This document shows positions 31,413 through 41,231 of a stretch of 64,000 nt of DNA, piece after piece. The notes under the pieces were generated by a model, which was given only the letters and a program-made list of their open reading frames with translations, did no database searches and was not told the origin of the DNA. The stretch is from Xenorhabdus griffiniae (GTDB lineage: Bacteria; Pseudomonadota; Gammaproteobacteria; Enterobacterales; Enterobacteriaceae), in contig NZ_CP147737.1 in NCBI RefSeq assembly GCF_037265215.1, positions 1,644,001 to 1,708,000 on the forward strand. Reading direction: 5' to 3'. Positions within the stretch are counted from its first letter, which is position 1. The number at the start of each line of letters is the position of its first letter. Position numbers and translations under genes: made by a program.

Positions 31413-32281
31413 CGTTTTGAGTTCACCATTTACTCAACCCACATCGGTAACCATATAATGACAAACGCCAGTGCCAACATACTGGCGTAATTTCGCGCCA
31501 ATTTATCGTATCTTGTCGCAATAGCTCGAAAATGTTTTATTCTGGCAAACGCATTTTCGACCAAATGCCGATAACAGTATAAAACTTCATCAATACTTTT
31601 ATCGGGTTTTCGGCTATTTTTTCGATAGGGAATGACCGTTTTTGAACCTTGTTTTTCAACGAAATCTCTGAAAGTACCGCTATCGTAACCTTTATCCGCG
31701 ATCACAAAATCGGATGCGGGTGAATGGGTGACCAAACTTTCTGCATGTACAATGTCGTGCGTTTGACCCCCTGACAGCTCAAAATGGACAGGCAAACCAT
31801 AACTGTCTACGGCCAAATGAATTTTAGTCGAACGTCCACCTCGACTTTTACCGATGGCTTCATCTTCTGTTGAAGCTGCCCCTGAGCTATGTTGATGAGC
31901 GCGGATAATACTCCCATCAATGAATAACCATTCGGTGTCTGTATTTTCAGATAACAATTTGAATAATAATTCAAAAACACCTTTCTTTGACCAGGCGTTA
32001 AAGCGCTTAAAAAGCGTATTCCATTTGCCAAATTCATCGGGTAAATCCCGCCACGGACATCCCGTTCTCATTCGATAAAGGATCCCTTCGAAAGTCAGGT
32101 AATGCGCGTCTTTGTGGTAAATACATCCATGTTGTTGCATTAATACAGCTAGCGTATTCCATAAAGATTTTGATAACATTGTTCTTGGCATGATGAGCTG
32201 GGGTAATGGTTTTTTCGCGAAGACAATGATACCAGATCATCATGCTGTTCAAACTTCCCTCCACGAAACGTCAACACGCCC
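31402..32281. mobile_element. IS5-family insertion sequence (IS427-like)
   Basis: An 880-base element. The ends are imperfect inverted repeats: GGGGCTGTTGACGTTTTG on the left and, reading inward from the right, GGGCGTGTTGACGTTTCG. It is flanked by TA on both sides (31400-31401 and 32282-32283), fitting the TA target duplication of the IS427 subgroup. It carries one intact transposase gene on the minus strand and has landed inside the last codons of uvrB. Confidence 0.92.
31430..32191 (-). CDS. IS5-family transposase
   Basis: A 253-residue DDE transposase in one frame. The N-terminal part has the IS5-type domain with YRMRTGCPWRDLPDEFGKWN, followed by the DDE region: FIDGSIIRAHQHSSGA (first Asp), FVIADKGYDSGTFRDF (second Asp), and YRHLVENAFARIKHFRAIATRY (the Glu in the ENxFxRxK signature). 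All catalytic residues are present and the frame is unbroken, so the element may still be active. The gene fills most of the IS, as in the IS427 subgroup without frameshift. Confidence 0.93.
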   Translation of the reverse strand: MPRTMLSKSLWNTLAVLMQQHGCIYHKDAHYLTFEGILYRMRTGCPWRDLPDEFGKWNTLFKRFNAWSKKGVFELLFKLLSENTDTEWLFIDGSIIRAHQHSSGAASTEDEAIGKSRGGRSTKIHLAVDSYGLPVHFELSGGQTHDIVHAESLVTHSPASDFVIADKGYDSGTFRDFVEKQGSKTVIPYRKNSRKPDKSIDEVLYCYRHLVENAFARIKHFRAIATRYDKLARNYASMLALAFVIIWLPMWVE

Positions 32282-32384
32282 TAATTCCTGAAAATTTATG
32301 TGAGCCATCGTGACTGGTTAATTGGTCTTTTTCAGACCGATTAGCAGGTCTTTGGGGAGGGTTTATGGCTGCTATCATAAAGAA

Positions 32385-32416
32385 GACAAACTCCATTATT
32401 TTAAATAGAGTTTGTC
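32385..32416 (-). terminator. Hairpin downstream of the yvcK-type gene
   Basis: GACAAACTC (32385-32393) pairs with GAGTTTGTC (32408-32416). It lies just after the end of the minus-strand gene and before the IS flank. Confidence 0.5.
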
Positions 32417-32430
32417 AGTGGACTGAAATG

Positions 32431-33339
32431 CTAACCCAATTTTTGCAGAGTATGCTCAATTGCCTGGCGCAATAATTCACGGTCGTGACGGTAAGGCACA
32501 TCCTGCGCTTCTAAAACCTGTTGTGTCACAACGCGGTCACTGAAAGGGCTGATATCAGTACGTGGGCCGACAATAAGCGCATTAATCATCCTGCGGCCAA
32601 TCTTATTTTCCATGATTGCCAGTTTATTTTTTAATGATAAATTGGCAGCAGCGTGGCTGAGTTCTTTTCCTAAGTTACCGATATAAATCATGTTTGCATT
32701 ACTGCGCCGTAAGGATTGGGTTAAATCTTCCAATAGCAACAACGGCATCAGGCTGGTAAAGAAGCTGCCAGGGCCGATCAAAATCAAATCTGCTTGCTCA
32801 ATGGCATCCAGTGCTTCTTTAGTGGCATTGACATGAGGGTAAAGCAATAGTTCTTGTGGTACGCAATTCAGTTGATCGATATTCACTTCACCATACACAG
32901 TATTGCCTTGATCATCGACAGCCATCAAATCAACCGACTGCTCTGACATCGGAATCAACTGTGCATTGACTTTCAGCAGATTGCGGAGCAGGTTAATTGC
33001 CTCAAGCGGACGGACACTTAAATGATCCAGGGCCTTCAACATCAGGTTACCTAAATTGTGGCCAGACAATTCGCCATTGCCACTAAACCGATATTCGAAC
33101 ATGGCAGAAGCAATGGTAGGTTCCGTGATTAACTGATTGAGGCAATTGCGCATATCTCCCCACGCAATTCCACCTTCTGAACGTCGTATTCTGCCGGTGG
33201 AACCCCCATTGTCCGTTGTCGTGACAATGCCTGTCAGGCGTGCGCCAAGGGAAGAAAGGGAAGACATAACACGTCCAAGTCCATGGCCGCCGCCGAGGGC
33301 GACAACGCGATCCAAATCAGCTAATGTGCGATTTCGCAT
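32431..33339 (-). CDS. ybhK: YvcK/CofD-family protein (YbhK)
   Basis: A 302-residue member of the YvcK/CofD superfamily, with the N-terminal nucleotide-binding [17 protein letters not shown] and the following [14 protein letters not shown], plus [18 protein letters not shown]. In Bacillus YvcK is needed for growth on gluconeogenic carbon sources and binds UDP-sugars; the role of enterobacterial YbhK is not settled. Position between uvrB and the moa operon matches E. coli. The orientation is opposite to uvrB and moaA. Confidence 0.92.
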   Translation of the reverse strand: MRNRTLADLDRVVALGGGHGLGRVMSSLSSLGARLTGIVTTTDNGGSTGRIRRSEGGIAWGDMRNCLNQLITEPTIASAMFEYRFSGNGELSGHNLGNLMLKALDHLSVRPLEAINLLRNLLKVNAQLIPMSEQSVDLMAVDDQGNTVYGEVNIDQLNCVPQELLLYPHVNATKEALDAIEQADLILIGPGSFFTSLMPLLLLEDLTQSLRRSNANMIYIGNLGKELSHAAANLSLKNKLAIMENKIGRRMINALIVGPRTDISPFSDRVVTQQVLEAQDVPYRHDRELLRQAIEHTLQKLG

Positions 33340-33574
33340 AGGATTCCTGTTACTGGCTAAATATAGGGGCTTTAATAAAACGCATGTAATTTATCACAAA
33401 ATATGATGCTTTCAGAAATTGATGTGATTTTATGCAATCATTGCGCCTGATAACCTGGAAACACTGCGGGAAGCTGCTGTTATCGCGATTAGTTAACTCG
33501 TTGTATAATAAGATATATATCGGAACGGGAATTAGCTTTTTATTTTAGGTTCATATAAAATTTAACTGATATTA

Positions 33575-33705
33575 ACTCCTAGCCTCTGTGTCTAAGTCGC
33601 TGTTCTATCAAATGGATACCAGATTGATATGATGCTCTGGCCGTGACTCCTGAGTCACCAGGATGTCAGGTAGAAATGCCGGCATCTCCCGTATTTGGAA
33701 GGTGT
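33575..33705 (+). promoter_or_regulatory. Molybdenum cofactor (Moco) riboswitch in the moaA leader
   Basis: The leader resembles the E. coli moaA Moco RNA in its conserved blocks: CTAGCCTCTG near 33579, GATGCTCTGGCCGTGAC near 33631, a hairpin GTGACTCCTGAGTCAC, CACCAGGATG, and the final GCCGGCATCTCCCGTATTTGG that overlaps the ribosome binding site of moaA. It should let the cofactor lower moa translation. Identification is by recall of the E. coli leader, not by a covariance model. Confidence 0.8.
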
Positions 33706-33709
33706 TATT

Positions 33710-34690
33710 GTGGAACAACTCGTAGATGTATTCTCACGCAAGTTCTATTATTTGAGATTGTCTATTACTGATGTGTGTAACTTCCGTTGCACCTATTGCC
33801 TGCCTGATGGATATCAGTCTCATGGCCATAAATCATTTCTTTCCCTGCCAGAAATTCGTCGTATTAGCCGAGTATTTGCCGAACTTGGCACAGAAAAAAT
33901 CCGCCTGACAGGGGGAGAACCCACCATGCGTCGTGATTTTTGCGACATCATCGCAGCGGTTCATGAAAATCCGCAAATTAAAAAAATTGCTGTTACAACT
34001 AATGGTTACCGCATGGAAAGGGATGTCTCCCAATGGAAATCAGCTGGCTTGACCGCGATTAATGTGAGTGTTGATAGTTTGGATCCTCGCCAATTTTACG
34101 CCATTACCGGACAAGATAAATTTTTCCAGATTATGCGTGGTATTGAGGCAGCTTTTGAGGCGGGATTCAACGTAGTGAAAGTTAATGTCGTGTTGATGAA
34201 GAATGTGAATGATACTCACCTGCCTGCTTTTCTTGATTGGATTAAACGCCGTTCTATCCAGTTGCGTTTTATTGAACTGATGGAAACGGGAGAAGGCAGT
34301 GACATTTTTCATCGACATCATCTTTCTGGGGAAGTGATCCGTCATCAACTGTTACAACAGGGATGGCAACAACAGCAACGTTCGCGTAGTGATGGACCGG
34401 CTCAGGTTTTTCGTCATCCCGATTATCAGGGAGAAATTGGCCTTATCATGCCGTATGAAAAAAACTTTTGTCAAAGCTGCAATCGTCTGAGGGTATCTGC
34501 AATTGGCAATCTCCATTTATGTTTGTTTGGTGAGCAAGGCATTCCATTGCGTGATTTATTGTCTGATGATGCATCATTGGATGCCCTGAAATTGCGTATT
34601 CAAGGTGGATTGCGCCATAAGCGCGAGGCTCACTTTTTACATCAAGGGGATAGCGGGCTCACCCCGAACCTTTCTTTTATTGGCGGTTAG
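33710..34690 (+). CDS. moaA: GTP 3',8-cyclase MoaA
   Basis: Radical SAM enzyme that starts molybdopterin synthesis by converting GTP to 3',8-cyclo-7,8-dihydro-GTP. The 326-residue protein has the N-terminal cluster motif CNFRCTYC (about residues 22-29) and a second iron-sulphur site in [21 protein letters not shown]. The conserved GG tail is present (NLSFIGG). The start GTG at 33710 follows GGAAGGTG and gives the E. coli-like N-terminus [18 protein letters not shown]. It heads moaACDE; moaB is absent. Confidence 0.96.
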   Translation: MEQLVDVFSRKFYYLRLSITDVCNFRCTYCLPDGYQSHGHKSFLSLPEIRRISRVFAELGTEKIRLTGGEPTMRRDFCDIIAAVHENPQIKKIAVTTNGYRMERDVSQWKSAGLTAINVSVDSLDPRQFYAITGQDKFFQIMRGIEAAFEAGFNVVKVNVVLMKNVNDTHLPAFLDWIKRRSIQLRFIELMETGEGSDIFHRHHLSGEVIRHQLLQQGWQQQQRSRSDGPAQVFRHPDYQGEIGLIMPYEKNFCQSCNRLRVSAIGNLHLCLFGEQGIPLRDLLSDDASLDALKLRIQGGLRHKREAHFLHQGDSGLTPNLSFIGG

Positions 34691-34723
34691 CTTGGTTGCA
34701 AGATTTATTTTCAGGAGCAAAGA

Positions 34724-35203
34724 ATGTCTCAATTAACCCATATCAATACTTCGGGTGAAGCTCATATGGTGGATATTTCTGCCAAAGCCGAAACAGTGCG
34801 TGAAGCACGGGCAGAAGCCTTTGTTGAAATGCAGGCTGAAACCTTAGCCATGATTATCGCAGGTGATCACCACAAAGGGGATGTCTTTGCAACCGCCCGT
34901 ATTGCAGGTATTCAGGCAGCGAAACGGACGTGGGAATTGATCCCGCTTTGCCATCCGCTGCTGCTGAGTAAAGTGGAAGTCCGGCTGGAAGCACAAACGG
35001 AACATAGTCGGGTTAGAATCGAATCCTGTTGCCGCCTGGCGGGGAAAACAGGTGTGGAAATGGAGGCTTTGACGGCGGCATCTGTGGCCGCTTTGACCAT
35101 TTATGATATGTGCAAAGCGGTTCAAAAAGATATGGTCATTGGGCCTGTGCGTTTGTTGGAAAAAAGTGGTGGCAAATCAGGAAATTTTAAGGTGGAGTCA
35201 TGA
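34724..35203 (+). CDS. moaC: Cyclic pyranopterin monophosphate synthase MoaC
   Basis: Converts the MoaA product to cyclic pyranopterin monophosphate. The 159-residue protein carries [18 protein letters not shown], the active-site block [15 protein letters not shown] and the helix [19 protein letters not shown] with KAVQKDM. It lies 33 bases after moaA, where E. coli has moaB, and overlaps moaD by four bases. Confidence 0.96.
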   Translation: MSQLTHINTSGEAHMVDISAKAETVREARAEAFVEMQAETLAMIIAGDHHKGDVFATARIAGIQAAKRTWELIPLCHPLLLSKVEVRLEAQTEHSRVRIESCCRLAGKTGVEMEALTAASVAALTIYDMCKAVQKDMVIGPVRLLEKSGGKSGNFKVES

Positions 35204-35445
35204 TAAAGGTACTGTTTTTTGCTCAAGTCCGCGAATTGTTGGGAACGGATTCACTTGAACTACCTAATGATTACCTAACTGTAGCGCATCTTCGTCACGC
35301 ACTGACTGAAAAGGGGGAACGATGGGCGCTGGCACTGGAAGAAGGTAAGGTATTGTCTGCCGTAAATCAATCTTTTGTCCATGCTGAACATGCTTTGAAG
35401 GACGGTGATGAAGTGGCTTTTTTCCCGCCTGTTACGGGGGGATAA
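35200..35445 (+). CDS. moaD: Molybdopterin synthase sulphur carrier subunit MoaD
   Basis: An 81-residue beta-grasp protein related to ubiquitin, ending in the essential double glycine ([10 protein letters not shown]), whose thiocarboxylate supplies sulphur to molybdopterin synthase. It overlaps moaC by four bases and moaE follows two bases after its stop. The length is normal for the family. Confidence 0.95.
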   Translation: MIKVLFFAQVRELLGTDSLELPNDYLTVAHLRHALTEKGERWALALEEGKVLSAVNQSFVHAEHALKDGDEVAFFPPVTGG

Positions 35446-35447
35446 AA

Positions 35448-35915
35448 ATGGAAAATACACGGATCAGTGTCCAGCAGGAGACATTCAGTGTTGGGGAAGA
35501 ATATCAATGGCTCTCGCAATGTGATGAAGATGGTGCTGTTGTGACTTTTACCGGCAAAGTTCGCAACCATAACTTGGGAGATAATGTTAACGCCCTGACA
35601 TTGGAGCATTATGCTGGTATGACAGAAAAAATGTTGCAGAAAATTGTTGACGAAGCCCGCCAACGTTGGCCTTTGCAACGAGCCTGCATTATTCATCGCA
35701 TTGGCGAATTGTACCCAGGGGATGAGATTGTATTTGTTGGTGTTACCAGCTCTCACCGCAATGTAGCTTTTATGGCGGCTGAATTCATTATGGATTATCT
35801 GAAAACTAAGGCCCCATTTTGGAAAAAGGAATTGCTTGTTGAGGGTGAACGCTGGGTAGAAGCAAGGCAAAGTGACCAGGATGCGGCAAGTCGTTGGCAA
35901 AACAGTGTTCGGTAG
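35448..35915 (+). CDS. moaE: Molybdopterin synthase catalytic subunit MoaE
   Basis: Catalytic subunit that with MoaD converts the cyclic pyranopterin to molybdopterin. The 155-residue protein contains GAVVTFTGKVRNHN, ALTLEHYAGMTEKM and the active-site Lys region TKAPFWKKE (Lys near residue 120). It is the last gene of the moa operon. Confidence 0.96.
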   Translation: MENTRISVQQETFSVGEEYQWLSQCDEDGAVVTFTGKVRNHNLGDNVNALTLEHYAGMTEKMLQKIVDEARQRWPLQRACIIHRIGELYPGDEIVFVGVTSSHRNVAFMAAEFIMDYLKTKAPFWKKELLVEGERWVEARQSDQDAASRWQNSVR

Positions 35916-36087
35916 ATCGTTCTGCGGACTATCTCGAAAACTGGACAAATAAACAATATGTCACTGAAATTGCTATTAATTGGCGGATGGTTTTATTAAT
36001 GTTCTATGCTAATGTATAACTTTTGAATAGATTGTTTATTTTTAAACATTCTTAATCCTTAAACATTGTCATGAAAAGGTAATCATC

Positions 36088-36805
36088 ATGGATCGATATC
36101 AACGTTCTAATGATTCGATTGTCCAGAAAGCTGGTTCTGGTATACAAACATACATGGCACAAGTCTACGGTTGGATGACTTGTGGCCTGTTGTTAGTTGT
36201 TAACCGCATTTGTTGCATGGTATGTGGCAAATACCCCTGAAATTTTATACGCCATTTTCAGTAGCTCTATTGTTTTCTATGGCCTAATCATTGCACAGCT
36301 TGCGTTAGTCTTTGTGCTGTCTGGTTTGGTGCATAAAATGAGTGGAGCACTGGCGACAGGGCTGTTTATGCTGTATTCCATGCTAACGGGTTTGACACTT
36401 TCCAGTATCTTTGTGGTGTATACCAGTAGCTCTATTGCCAGCACATTTGTTGTTTCAGCGGGGATGTTTGGTGCCTTGAGCGTTTATGGTTATACCACTA
36501 AGCGTAGTCTGAGTGGCTTGGGTAGCTTCCTGTTTATGGGGTTAATCGGCATCGTTCTGGCTTCTTTGATAAACATCTGGCTGAAAAGCCCAGCATTGAT
36601 GTGGGCAATCACTTATATCGGTGTTGTGATTTTTGCTGGTTTGACGGCATACGATACCCAAAAACTGAAAGAAATGGGTGAACAATTGGATGTTAACGAT
36701 AAAGAAAACCTGCGTAGGTACTCAATTACTGGCGCACTGACTCTGTATCTGGACTTCATTAACCTGTTCTTAATGTTGTTGCGTATTTTGGGTGATCGTC
36801 GATAG
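36088..36805 (+). pseudogene. ybhL: Bax inhibitor-1 family protein YbhL, broken by a 7-bp duplication
   Basis: From ATG 36088 the first frame reads MDRYQRSNDSIVQKAGSG and TYMAQVYGWMTCGLLL, the N-terminus of the BI-1/YccA family protein YbhL, then runs into a stop after about 50 residues. From about 36197 the next frame carries the rest (LTAFVAWYVAN, then the helices and YDTQKLKEMGEQLD with the conserved Asp, and the end LRILGDRR). The break is a perfect tandem duplication of GTTGTTA at 36189-36202; removing one copy gives GLLLTAFVAWY, as in E. coli. An internal start at 36197 could give a 202-residue fragment lacking the first helix. Confidence 0.88.
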
Positions 36806-36831
36806 TTACTGATAGATTGAATTATCACTCT

Positions 36832-36858
36832 GAAGTCACCTGTTATGCAGGTGACTTC
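36832..36858. terminator. Terminator between ybhL and the TetR gene
   Basis: GAAGTCACCTG (36832-36842) and CAGGTGACTTC (36848-36858) form a perfect 11-bp stem with a five-base loop. It serves the convergent genes on both sides. Confidence 0.8.
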
Positions 36859-36894
36859 TTACAATCATTTCACCTTATCGAATCAAATAATGAA

Positions 36895-37506
36895 TTAAAA
36901 GCTCTTATCTTCTGCTGATGCTTTCTTTAATCCATTTAGTAACATATCAAGAGCATGTAAGGCTTCGAACAAGGCTGTATTAGGATGTTGGCTTTTAGCA
37001 ATCCACAAAGCAGTATCCATCAACCCTCCGTTGATTAGGCGAGCCAAAATCTCGGGGGAGGTAGAGGTGATCTGATCTTCTTCCATGAGAATATTTAACA
37101 TACTGGTGATAGATGTAATGCATTGCAGCCTGGCAGTTTGTAGCCATTCAGCATCTAAAATGGCAGGGGCGTCGCATAAGACAATACGTTGTATCTCTGG
37201 CTCTATTGCCATTTTTAAATATGCATGACACCGTTTTGTAAATGCTGTCCACGTGTCTATTTCTTGCCTGGAGATTTCTGTCAAACGTGCATTCATTTCA
37301 GCATCAATTTGTTGTAATACGGCGAGAAACAATCCTTTTTTATCTCCGAAATGATGATATAGCGCACCACGAGTCATCCCTGCTTTAGCCGTCAAATCGT
37401 CCATAACAGTATTTACATATCCTATGGTGCCAAATTGTTGACGTGCAGTTGCGATTAATTTTCGCTTGGTTTCTTCAATCATTTCTGCTCTGGATTTGCG
37501 GACCAT
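36895..37506 (-). CDS. TetR-family transcriptional regulator
   Basis: A regulator of about 203 residues. The N-terminal helix-turn-helix is typical: RQQFGTIGYVNTVMDDLTAK, then AGMTRGALYHHFGDKKGLF. The C-terminal part would bind a small ligand. The start at 37506 (MVRKSRAEMIEETKRKL) is chosen over the earlier frame start because the added residues cross the operator region. It is divergent from an MFS exporter gene with two similar palindromes between them, so it probably represses that gene and itself. The pair is not part of the E. coli gene order here. Confidence 0.9.
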   Translation of the reverse strand: MVRKSRAEMIEETKRKLIATARQQFGTIGYVNTVMDDLTAKAGMTRGALYHHFGDKKGLFLAVLQQIDAEMNARLTEISRQEIDTWTAFTKRCHAYLKMAIEPEIQRIVLCDAPAILDAEWLQTARLQCITSITSMLNILMEEDQITSTSPEILARLINGGLMDTALWIAKSQHPNTALFEALHALDMLLNGLKKASAEDKSF

Positions 37507-37543
37507 ATCACGATTCCAAGTTTGAGTTGTCAGGTTTTTATAA

Positions 37544-37591
37544 TTGACATACGCAATGTATGTCAATTAGATTAACATACGTCAAGTATGT
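37544..37591. promoter_or_regulatory. Twin palindromic operator between tetR-like and MFS genes
   Basis: TTGACATAC (37544-37552) and GTATGTCAA (37558-37566) are perfect arms with a five-base spacer; a second site ACATAC (37575-37580) and GTATGT (37586-37591) repeats the inner half with the same spacer. The sites lie in the gap between the divergent genes, so binding by the TetR-type protein is likely. Confidence 0.7.
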
Positions 37592-37657
37592 AAGTGTTTT
37601 GTAAACCCTATATTTTATAAAAAATTTGCTGATTTCATAAATTACTCAGGAGTAATT

Positions 37658-38854
37658 ATGGCTAATCCGTATAAAGTGTTGTTTAGCACGCCTGGAACAT
37701 TTGCATTTTCTATAGCCGGATTTATTGCACGAATGCCAATTTCAATGGCAGGAATAGGCATAATTACTATGCTTTCGCAATTAAGAGGATCTTACTGGAT
37801 TGCTGGTGCTGTTGCGGCGACTTTTACTTTTTCTATGGCAATATTAGCACCACAAATTTCACGGATGGTCGATCGCTTTGGTCAAAGTCGCGTATTACCT
37901 TACGTTACTGCATTTAGCGTTATATCAATGTTTATCCTCTTACTTTGTACTCATTTTCAGGCACCGGATTGGACATTATTTGTCTTTGCTGCTTTAGCGG
38001 GAGGTATGCCAAGTATGCCAGCAATGATTAGGGCAAGATGGACTGAAATATATCGGGGAGAACAGCGGCTTCATACCGCTTTTTCTTTTGAAACTGTTTT
38101 AGATGAGATTTGTTTTATTATTGGTCCTCCGATTGCTGTTGGATTGAGTGTCGCTGTAGCGCCTGAAGCAGGGCCATTAGTTGCAGCGATTTTATTAGCT
38201 GTTGGAGTAACGATTTTCGTATTACAAAAACAAACGGAACCACCCGTATACCCCCATCTCGCTGAAAATAAAAGCACTGTTCTGAAAATACCTTCAATAC
38301 AGATATTGATTTTGTCATTAATTGCACTAGGTACAATTGTTGGAACTATTGATGTTATCAGTGTGGCTTTTGCCGAACAACAAGGGAAAACTGTTGCTGC
38401 AAGCATTGTTTTATCAGTGTATGCCATTGGTTCTTGTATTGCGGGTTTAGTATATGGAGCCATTAAAATAACTATCCCTTTACCGCGTATGTTTATGATT
38501 ACAGCATTAGCGACAATGCTGACAACTATACCATTGTTGCTGGCTTATGATGTTTTGACACTTGCTGCGATGGTGTTTGTTTCTGGTTTATTTTTCGCTC
38601 CTACAATGATAGTTGCAATGAGTTTAGTGGAAAATATAGTGCCTTTTCGCAACCTAACTGAGGGTTTAACTTGGATGGTGACAGGATTAGGTATTGGTGT
38701 TGCATTTGGGGCTTCGGTTGCTGGATGGGTGATAGATGAAATGGGCGTTCAGTCAGGATTTTTGGTTACGCTGATTGCTGGCGTTATTGTATTTTTGGCA
38801 GCCACTTGGGGTTATCGATTGATGCGACGTAATATTACTCAGTACTCGAACTGA
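37658..38854 (+). CDS. MFS transporter
   Basis: A 398-residue protein with about 12 transmembrane helices of the major facilitator superfamily, YfcJ/Nec-like exporter type. Features are PQISRMVDRFGQSRVLP, the motif A-like loop between helices 2 and 3, and a central loop with KQTEPPVYPHLAENKST. The gene follows CAGGAGTAATT and is divergent from a TetR-type regulator. A drug or metabolite efflux role is inferred from this pairing; the substrate cannot be predicted. Codon use is AT-rich compared with the ybh genes around it, consistent with acquisition. Confidence 0.88.
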   Translation: MANPYKVLFSTPGTFAFSIAGFIARMPISMAGIGIITMLSQLRGSYWIAGAVAATFTFSMAILAPQISRMVDRFGQSRVLPYVTAFSVISMFILLLCTHFQAPDWTLFVFAALAGGMPSMPAMIRARWTEIYRGEQRLHTAFSFETVLDEICFIIGPPIAVGLSVAVAPEAGPLVAAILLAVGVTIFVLQKQTEPPVYPHLAENKSTVLKIPSIQILILSLIALGTIVGTIDVISVAFAEQQGKTVAASIVLSVYAIGSCIAGLVYGAIKITIPLPRMFMITALATMLTTIPLLLAYDVLTLAAMVFVSGLFFAPTMIVAMSLVENIVPFRNLTEGLTWMVTGLGIGVAFGASVAGWVIDEMGVQSGFLVTLIAGVIVFLAATWGYRLMRRNITQYSN

Positions 38855-38881
38855 GATGTTTCCTGAAAAGAGAAAATTGAG

Positions 38882-38920
38882 AAAGAGAGCTTAATCTATC
38901 AATGTTCATCTGCTCTCTTT
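38882..38920. terminator. Terminator between MFS gene and ybhR
   Basis: AAAGAGAGC (38882-38890) pairs with GCTCTCTTT (38912-38920) over a 21-base loop, in the gap between convergent genes. Confidence 0.5.
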
Positions 38921-38951
38921 TCTATTAACCGAACTCTTGATTGGATTATTA

Positions 38952-40058
38952 TCAAGCAATCTTACTCCGAAACAGCCGATAAGCGATCCCTCCGGTTGTG
39001 GCAGTAATTACCAATAAAGGCCATAAATTTGGCCAGATAACGGATAAATCAGCGCCTTTCAAATAAATCTGCTTGGTGATGTCAGTAAAATGTCGGATTG
39101 GATTAATCCAGGTGATATTTTGTAACCAAACAGGCATATTCTCGACCGGAGAGATATAACCAGAAAGCAGAATAGCGGGCATCATAAACACAAATACACC
39201 AATAAATGCTTGTTGCTGGGTGGAACAGACAGCAGAAATCAGCAAACCGAAACCCACCAGGGATAAGCCATAAATCAACATACAGCCATAAAATAGCAGC
39301 AATGAACCCGCGAAAGGAATTTGATAGAACAGCGTTCCAATCAGCAAAACAATGCTTGCTTGCATCGTCGCCACAACTAATGCTGGAATCGCTTTGCCAA
39401 GGAAAATTTGCCATGTCGCCAATGGAGAAACCAGTAATTGATCCAGCGTTCCTTGTTCCCGCTCACGGGCGACTGACAACGCTGTGACAATCAGTACACC
39501 AATCGTGGTAATCATGGCAACCAGAGACGGCACGACGAACCATTTATAATCCAAATTGGCGTTATACCAGTTACGCACAATGAGTTCACTATTATTGAAA
39601 TTAGGGGTATTTCCCAACAGTTGTTTTTGGTAATCCATCACAATCTGCTGGATATAGTTGGCTGCAATTTGGGCGCTGTTTGAATTACGCCCATCCAACA
39701 AAACTTGAATTGATGTCGGGTTATGGTTGGCGAGATTAGCACTGAAATTTTGCGGAAAGCGTACCAGTAATAGTGCCTTGCGGTTATCCAGAGTAGGGCG
39801 GATCTCTTGCGAACTGGTTAGCAAAATAACATCAGGAAATGCTTTTGATTTTGCCAGTCGTTGGGTTAACTCAATCGATGCCTGTCCATTATCCTCATTA
39901 TAAATGGCAATGGTGGCATTTTTGACTTCCAGCGTTGCTGCCCACGGGAACAGGATCATTTGTATAATCACGGTCAAAATCAAAATGTTCCGTGTTTGCG
40001 GCTCTCTCAGAAGAGACTGCAACTCTTTCATAATGAGTGTGTACAGACGATAAAACAT
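38952..40058 (-). CDS. ybhR: ABC exporter permease YbhR
   Basis: A 368-residue ABC-2 type permease with an N-terminal helix, a large periplasmic domain and five C-terminal helices, and the ABC-2 loop motif [19 protein letters not shown]. Together with YbhS and YbhF it forms the YbhFSR exporter, linked in E. coli to drug efflux and Na+/Li+ tolerance. It is the last gene of ybhGFSR with 12 bases after ybhS. Confidence 0.93.
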   Translation of the reverse strand: MFYRLYTLIMKELQSLLREPQTRNILILTVIIQMILFPWAATLEVKNATIAIYNEDNGQASIELTQRLAKSKAFPDVILLTSSQEIRPTLDNRKALLLVRFPQNFSANLANHNPTSIQVLLDGRNSNSAQIAANYIQQIVMDYQKQLLGNTPNFNNSELIVRNWYNANLDYKWFVVPSLVAMITTIGVLIVTALSVAREREQGTLDQLLVSPLATWQIFLGKAIPALVVATMQASIVLLIGTLFYQIPFAGSLLLFYGCMLIYGLSLVGFGLLISAVCSTQQQAFIGVFVFMMPAILLSGYISPVENMPVWLQNITWINPIRHFTDITKQIYLKGADLSVIWPNLWPLLVITATTGGIAYRLFRSKIA

Positions 40059-40070
40059 GCTCTTTCCTTT

Positions 40071-41231
40071 TTAATCCAGATGTCGACGTGTTTTCCACGC
40101 GGTCAGGCCGATAAAGACGATGGAACTGGCAATCAACAGGAGTAGGTTTGTCATCAACACAGTGCCAATGTTCCCGGCCAGAAAGAGCGTCTGTAGGCTG
40201 CTGACGAAGTAACGTGCAGGTATGATATAAGTCGAAGCCTGAATAAGCGCAGGCATACTGTCTATTTCGAAAACGAAACCAGACAACATAATGGCAGGCA
40301 AAAAAGCGGCATTGAGAGAAATCATCGCCGCATTGAATTGATTACGTGTCAGGGTAGAAATCAGTAACCCCATCCCCAGGGCGGTAGCAAGATAAAGGCT
40401 GGAGACTAATGCTAGTATCCAGAGTGAGCCGCGATAGGGCACCTCCAGCACAAACACCGTGAATAGCATACAAAGTACCATGACAAAAGATCCCAGCATC
40501 TGATAGGGCAATAATTTGGCAAGTAACAGTTCGGTGCGGGTAACCTGAGTTGAAAGTAGCGCTTCCATAGTTCCGCGTTCCCATTCACGGGCAACCACGA
40601 GTGAGGTAAGAATTGCGCCTACCACAGTCATAATAATTGAAACCGCACCGGGAATAAGAAAATGTCGACTAATGGCGGCGGGATTAAACCAATAGCGGAT
40701 TTGTGTATCAATCAAGGGTGTCGTTGAAATTCCACGATTTTGCCCTCGTTGCTGTAACCAAACTTGCCAGATGCCTTTAGTATAACCCTGCACAAAATTG
40801 GCGGTATTGGGTTCACTGCCATCGGTAATAACCTGAATCGGAGCATGGCTCCCTGCGCGGGCGAGCTGGGTATCAAAATTGACAGGAATGACGATAATGC
40901 CGCGGATTTGGTTTTCCTGCATTTTTTTGATTAAGAACTGGCGGTTGTCGCTGATGGTAGCATCAATATAGGGTGATCCCGTAAATACATGCACTAGCTC
41001 TCTGGCATCTTTGCTTTGCTGCTCCATGAGAATACCGAGGCGAAGTTTGCTGGAATCTAGGTTAATACCGTAACCAAAAATAAACAGCAACATCAATGGG
41101 ATAACTACGGCAATCAAAGCACTGCTGGGATCACGGACAATCTGCTTAGTTTCTTTGATGCAGAGCGCTTTCAATCGACGCCATGAGAAACTGACGGCTT
41201 TCTGAGGTGTTGTATGTTCAGGATGACTCAT
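40071..41231 (-). CDS. ybhS: ABC exporter permease YbhS
   Basis: A 386-residue ABC-2 type permease, paralogue of ybhR. The N-terminal motif [25 protein letters not shown] and the permease loop [21 protein letters not shown] are family typical. It would form the membrane channel with YbhR. It overlaps ybhF by four bases. Confidence 0.94.
   Translation of the reverse strand: MSHPEHTTPQKAVSFSWRRLKALCIKETKQIVRDPSSALIAVVIPLMLLFIFGYGINLDSSKLRLGILMEQQSKDARELVHVFTGSPYIDATISDNRQFLIKKMQENQIRGIIVIPVNFDTQLARAGSHAPIQVITDGSEPNTANFVQGYTKGIWQVWLQQRGQNRGISTTPLIDTQIRYWFNPAAISRHFLIPGAVSIIMTVVGAILTSLVVAREWERGTMEALLSTQVTRTELLLAKLLPYQMLGSFVMVLCMLFTVFVLEVPYRGSLWILALVSSLYLATALGMGLLISTLTRNQFNAAMISLNAAFLPAIMLSGFVFEIDSMPALIQASTYIIPARYFVSSLQTLFLAGNIGTVLMTNLLLLIASSIVFIGLTAWKTRRHLD

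Noticed and set aside
33137..33406. Plus-strand open frame over the start of the yvcK-type gene.
   Set aside because: Shadow of the conserved minus-strand gene; Pro/Arg-rich with no homology.
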